Assembly (NCBI GenBank): GCA_034670405.1 | Contig: JAXDDX010000119.1 | Span: 1,121,501 to 1,185,500, forward strand | Source of the DNA: Hoplostethus atlanticus | Taxonomy: Eukaryota; Chordata; Actinopteri; Trachichthyiformes; Trachichthyidae | Direction: 5' to 3' | DNA: 64,000 nucleotides | Shown here: one piece after another, positions 61,171 through 64,000 of the stretch | How positions within the stretch are numbered: the first letter of the stretch is position 1 | Layout: each line of letters starts with the position of its first letter | Translations under genes and position numbers: made by a program | The notes under the pieces: generated by a model | What the model was told of the DNA's origin: nothing | What the model saw: only the letters and a program-made list of their open reading frames with translations | The model's database searches: none

Positions 61171-64000
61171 AAGAAGAAAACAGACAATACAAGAGAACCA
61201 GCAGCAGAGCTGGCCGGCCCCTTACTAAGTTGTCAGCAACATCAAAGCAGCTCCCGAAACTCTATCACTTGAAACTGTTAGGTTTGGGTAATCCACTAGT
61301 ATCTCAGTATGAAAGAAAGTATGAAATATAAAAGAGGCATCTCCCCTTGACATCATGCTGCAGACTGACAGGCTTTTTCTTTGAGTGGGCTCATGGGTCT
61401 AAGCAGGTTCTTAGCAGGATTTGGAAGACCAGCACAAATCCAACATTGAAGGTTGACTAGGAGAGGTGCAAACAAATACTAACCTGCTGTTACCAGATAT
61501 GGGATTACATCACTGACTTCCAGCTATAGCATTGCCAGCTTAAGTCTCTCTCGCTCCCCGAGAAGCACTGGGAAACGGTCCAGTCTGGAGAACTTAAAGG
61601 AAGGTGAGCATAGGAGTGTCAATGCTTCTGTTTGGAAATACCAAGTCTGCTTGGGTACCTGTGTTTTCCTACGTCTGGGTATCAGGGTCTGTTTGGTTCT
61701 GAGAGTAGACAGGCTAGCAATCCGCCAGTTAGCTACCGAATTGTGTTAATTTCCAAAACCTTAGGCAATTGACGCAACTGTCAAAAACTGGGAAAAAAAC
61801 ATTTTCAACCACATTTCAGGCAAGAACAAGCTGCCGCCGCGATTCAAGCAGGCTTCGCCGGGGGAAGTCCAGTTGCCACCCGTCCCATTTAATATGAAAT
61901 GGTTCCTCAGTGAAGAGCAAGATGTTGTGGTCCTTAATGAGTCAACATTGAACACAGTTTGTTCTGAATTTCCCTACTTGAGTGATGAAATGGAGAATAA
62001 CACAATTATGAACAATAATGAATCCAGTCTCATTATAAAACTTGACTCCAGAACAACTTCGATAGGAAAAACTAGAGTCTGCAAGCAGCTCTCTCTCCTC
62101 CTCGGCGGGCTCGCTCACTCCGTGTGTCATTGGCTGTTGCTATGTTACCGAGTGGTGAGCCGAAGGGGTGGCGGGAGTCGGACTGAGACTTAAAAATGGC
62201 CTCTTCCTCAAGCCCTCCTGTCAAATGCTAGAGATTGTAAAAAAACAAGTATTGCTGCGAATGCGAAGCTGAATATCTGTGGCTTGACAGTGTGGGGAGT
62301 GTGTGGGAATGGAGGAATATGTGACATTCAGCAACATGCTTCAGGAAACGGCCGTGGTCAAAATGCAAGAGTCCGGCAGCAGTTTCGCAATTTCTGTCAC
62401 CACAAGCATCAGCTGGAGCCGATATGGTAATGGTTATTTCATGTTATGAAATCAGACCGTTCTTGTTAGTGGAGTCAGACTTTTGGACCCCACTGTATAT
62501 GTGTTTACCTGTTGCCTCAGGGTGCCCACAGGCCAGGCGGAGCTGGAGGTTGTGGATGGTGTGCAAGCTGGGAACTGTGGAGCTTGGCTCTGAAAAATTA
62601 TTTATTTATATTATTAATTATTTTGGGTTGTTTTGTTTATCAGTCACTTCTGCTTATAATGGAATGTAAAGGCAGATTTAGATCCATTTTCCCTATATCC
62701 ACGTTATATGGGGTAAGGTTGGCTAACGTAAATGCAGGCGAAAAGTGATGCAGTGAAAGTAGTTACGATGTTTATTAACAAAAGACTTTTTTAGTGCTCA
62801 CATAGTCAGACATACTGACGTTCAAGTTAAAATGACAACAATTAAACAGTGTGGGTTAAGTTACCTGAGCGTGAAGGTGCCAAAAATGAAGCTCCCCTCT
62901 ACTTGCAGTGACAATTTGTGGCCTGGAGATGTCGCTGATAACCGCTGTATTCACTCTGGAACTCGGTTGACAGTTTAGTCCCAATGACATGAATGGATGC
63001 AATGAAATATTGATTTTTGCAGGAATTTCTCAACCAAAGCTGCCGACAAATTGCCTATAAAGCACTACAGGAAACCCTGGTTTCTCTACTGAATTTAGCT
63101 TCATTTGTAGCAATTTTCACAAGCCACTTATTTCCCCCTCTTTTTAAAGTACAATATATTAAAATAAAGCTCCATTGTTATTTTAATCAAATGCCTATTT
63201 GCCAATATAAAGCACTTGAAACTTTAAATCTGGGGATGTTGTAATTGCAATTAGTTTTCTATTATGACTAGTTTATAGTACCGTTAAACATGCTCAAATT
63301 GTGTGTATTGAAAGCAAGACCAAAGGAAGGGACATGCCCATTTGTCATCCATGAAGAGATTTGGCTAAATCTTAATCCGGTTGAAGTGTCACCAAAACTG
63401 TGCATTTCAAAGCTGTTTTTCAAAACATCCTCCTCCCAGGGGAGCATACGCCAGGACTCCCGCTAGAAGGTTACGTATTCCTCATGTTCATTTGATCAAG
63501 GTGCCAACCGTAGGGCAAAGAGTGAGTTGCTGTCACGGGGAGGCACTGGAGAGGCTCGGGCCAACAGTGACTGGTGGCGTATCAGTTATTGCACAGCCAT
63601 GCCCACAGAGATTTAGAGTCTATGCTGCAACTGAAAGGACCGTGCAGAGTTTTGGCGTGAATCCACAGTTGGCATTGAAGAATAGCAAACGTCGTGTGTT
63701 AGTCAGCATCAAAGTTTAACGAATCAATGTTCACGCACTCATAGACAGCTGCGTCTTAGAAGCAGTCCGCCACACAACCGACGGGATTAAGTGGCAAAAG
63801 AGAAAGATACCAGCTGGACCGAGATGGCAAATCACTAACAAGCAAATCCCTTCAAATGGCTAAACTGGCTCGGCCGCTTGTTCTCCCTTCTGACAAATGT
63901 GGCACACAACATGAACATTGACAATAAAGCGGTTATGTATTATCTGGCATGTATCTAGTATGTAGTGGTGTTATTCTGGGTTTCAATGGAGAGGTTTAGT

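Larger units (their letters stand above)
45342..64000 (-). other. trappc9: TRAPPC9 intron upstream of exon A (at least 18.7 kb)
   Basis: The preceding exon was not recognised and presumably lies beyond the window. The intron contains the interleaved inverted repeat (49546-49684), copies of two dispersed repeats (51900-52110 with 60920-61170; 53100-53310), CA microsatellites and poly-G runs. 45420-49500, 49700-51880, 53560-55040, 56340-58380 and 61200-64000 carry no gene I can support. The open frames at 57968-58438 (minus) and 63381-63719 (plus) have no homology or splice evidence. Confidence 0.75.

Overview
This is a vertebrate nuclear window, most likely from a ray-finned (teleost) fish. 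It is almost entirely non-coding. It contains spliced exons with GT-AG borders, dense CA/GT and GA microsatellites, Tc1-like DNA transposons, L2/Rex-type LINE fragments and tRNA-derived SINEs of the fish type. No bacterial-style operon, rRNA, CRISPR or complete intronless gene is present. Most open frames longer than 60 codons are chance or low-complexity frames.

The only gene I can support is TRAPPC9 (NIBP, yeast Trs120 counterpart), read on the minus strand. Four consecutive internal exons of its C-terminal part are present, at 45199-45341, 38416-38526, 25164-25317 and 18633-18723. Their phases join exactly and give 166 complete codons plus one trailing base that match, in order, the vertebrate TRAPPC9 protein as I remember it. 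The upstream exons lie beyond 64000. The last exons either lie below position 1 or were not recognised in 1-18632. Three of the four exons end in a normal GT donor. The 25164-25317 exon has no usable GT. It ends at a perfect AT-AC minor-spliceosome (U12) donor, and the next exon is preceded by a U12 branch site and a terminal AC. This is the strongest biological finding here.

Layout: 1-18632 is intron downstream of the last recognised exon. It holds a LINE scrap, a Tc1-like copy, a 48-bp dispersed duplication and several candidate regulatory blocks. 18724-25163 is the 6.4-kb U12 intron. It holds a second Tc1-like copy, two SINEs, a poly-G/GA tract and a LINE split by a PIF/Harbinger-like insertion with a TTA target duplication. 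25318-38415 is a 13.1-kb intron with a 23-unit, 33-bp minisatellite open on both strands and a Tc1-type inverted-repeat element. 38527-45198 is a 6.7-kb intron with a common fish GAGGACC repeat, a ~370-bp purine tract and a LINE 3' end. 45342-64000 is upstream intron with an interleaved double inverted repeat at 49546-49684, poly-G runs and dispersed repeat copies.

Four copies of one unclassified repeat family (near 2070, 14020, 25580 and 37820) lie in the same orientation, antisense to TRAPPC9. All family calls were made by eye from remembered consensus features, without any database search.
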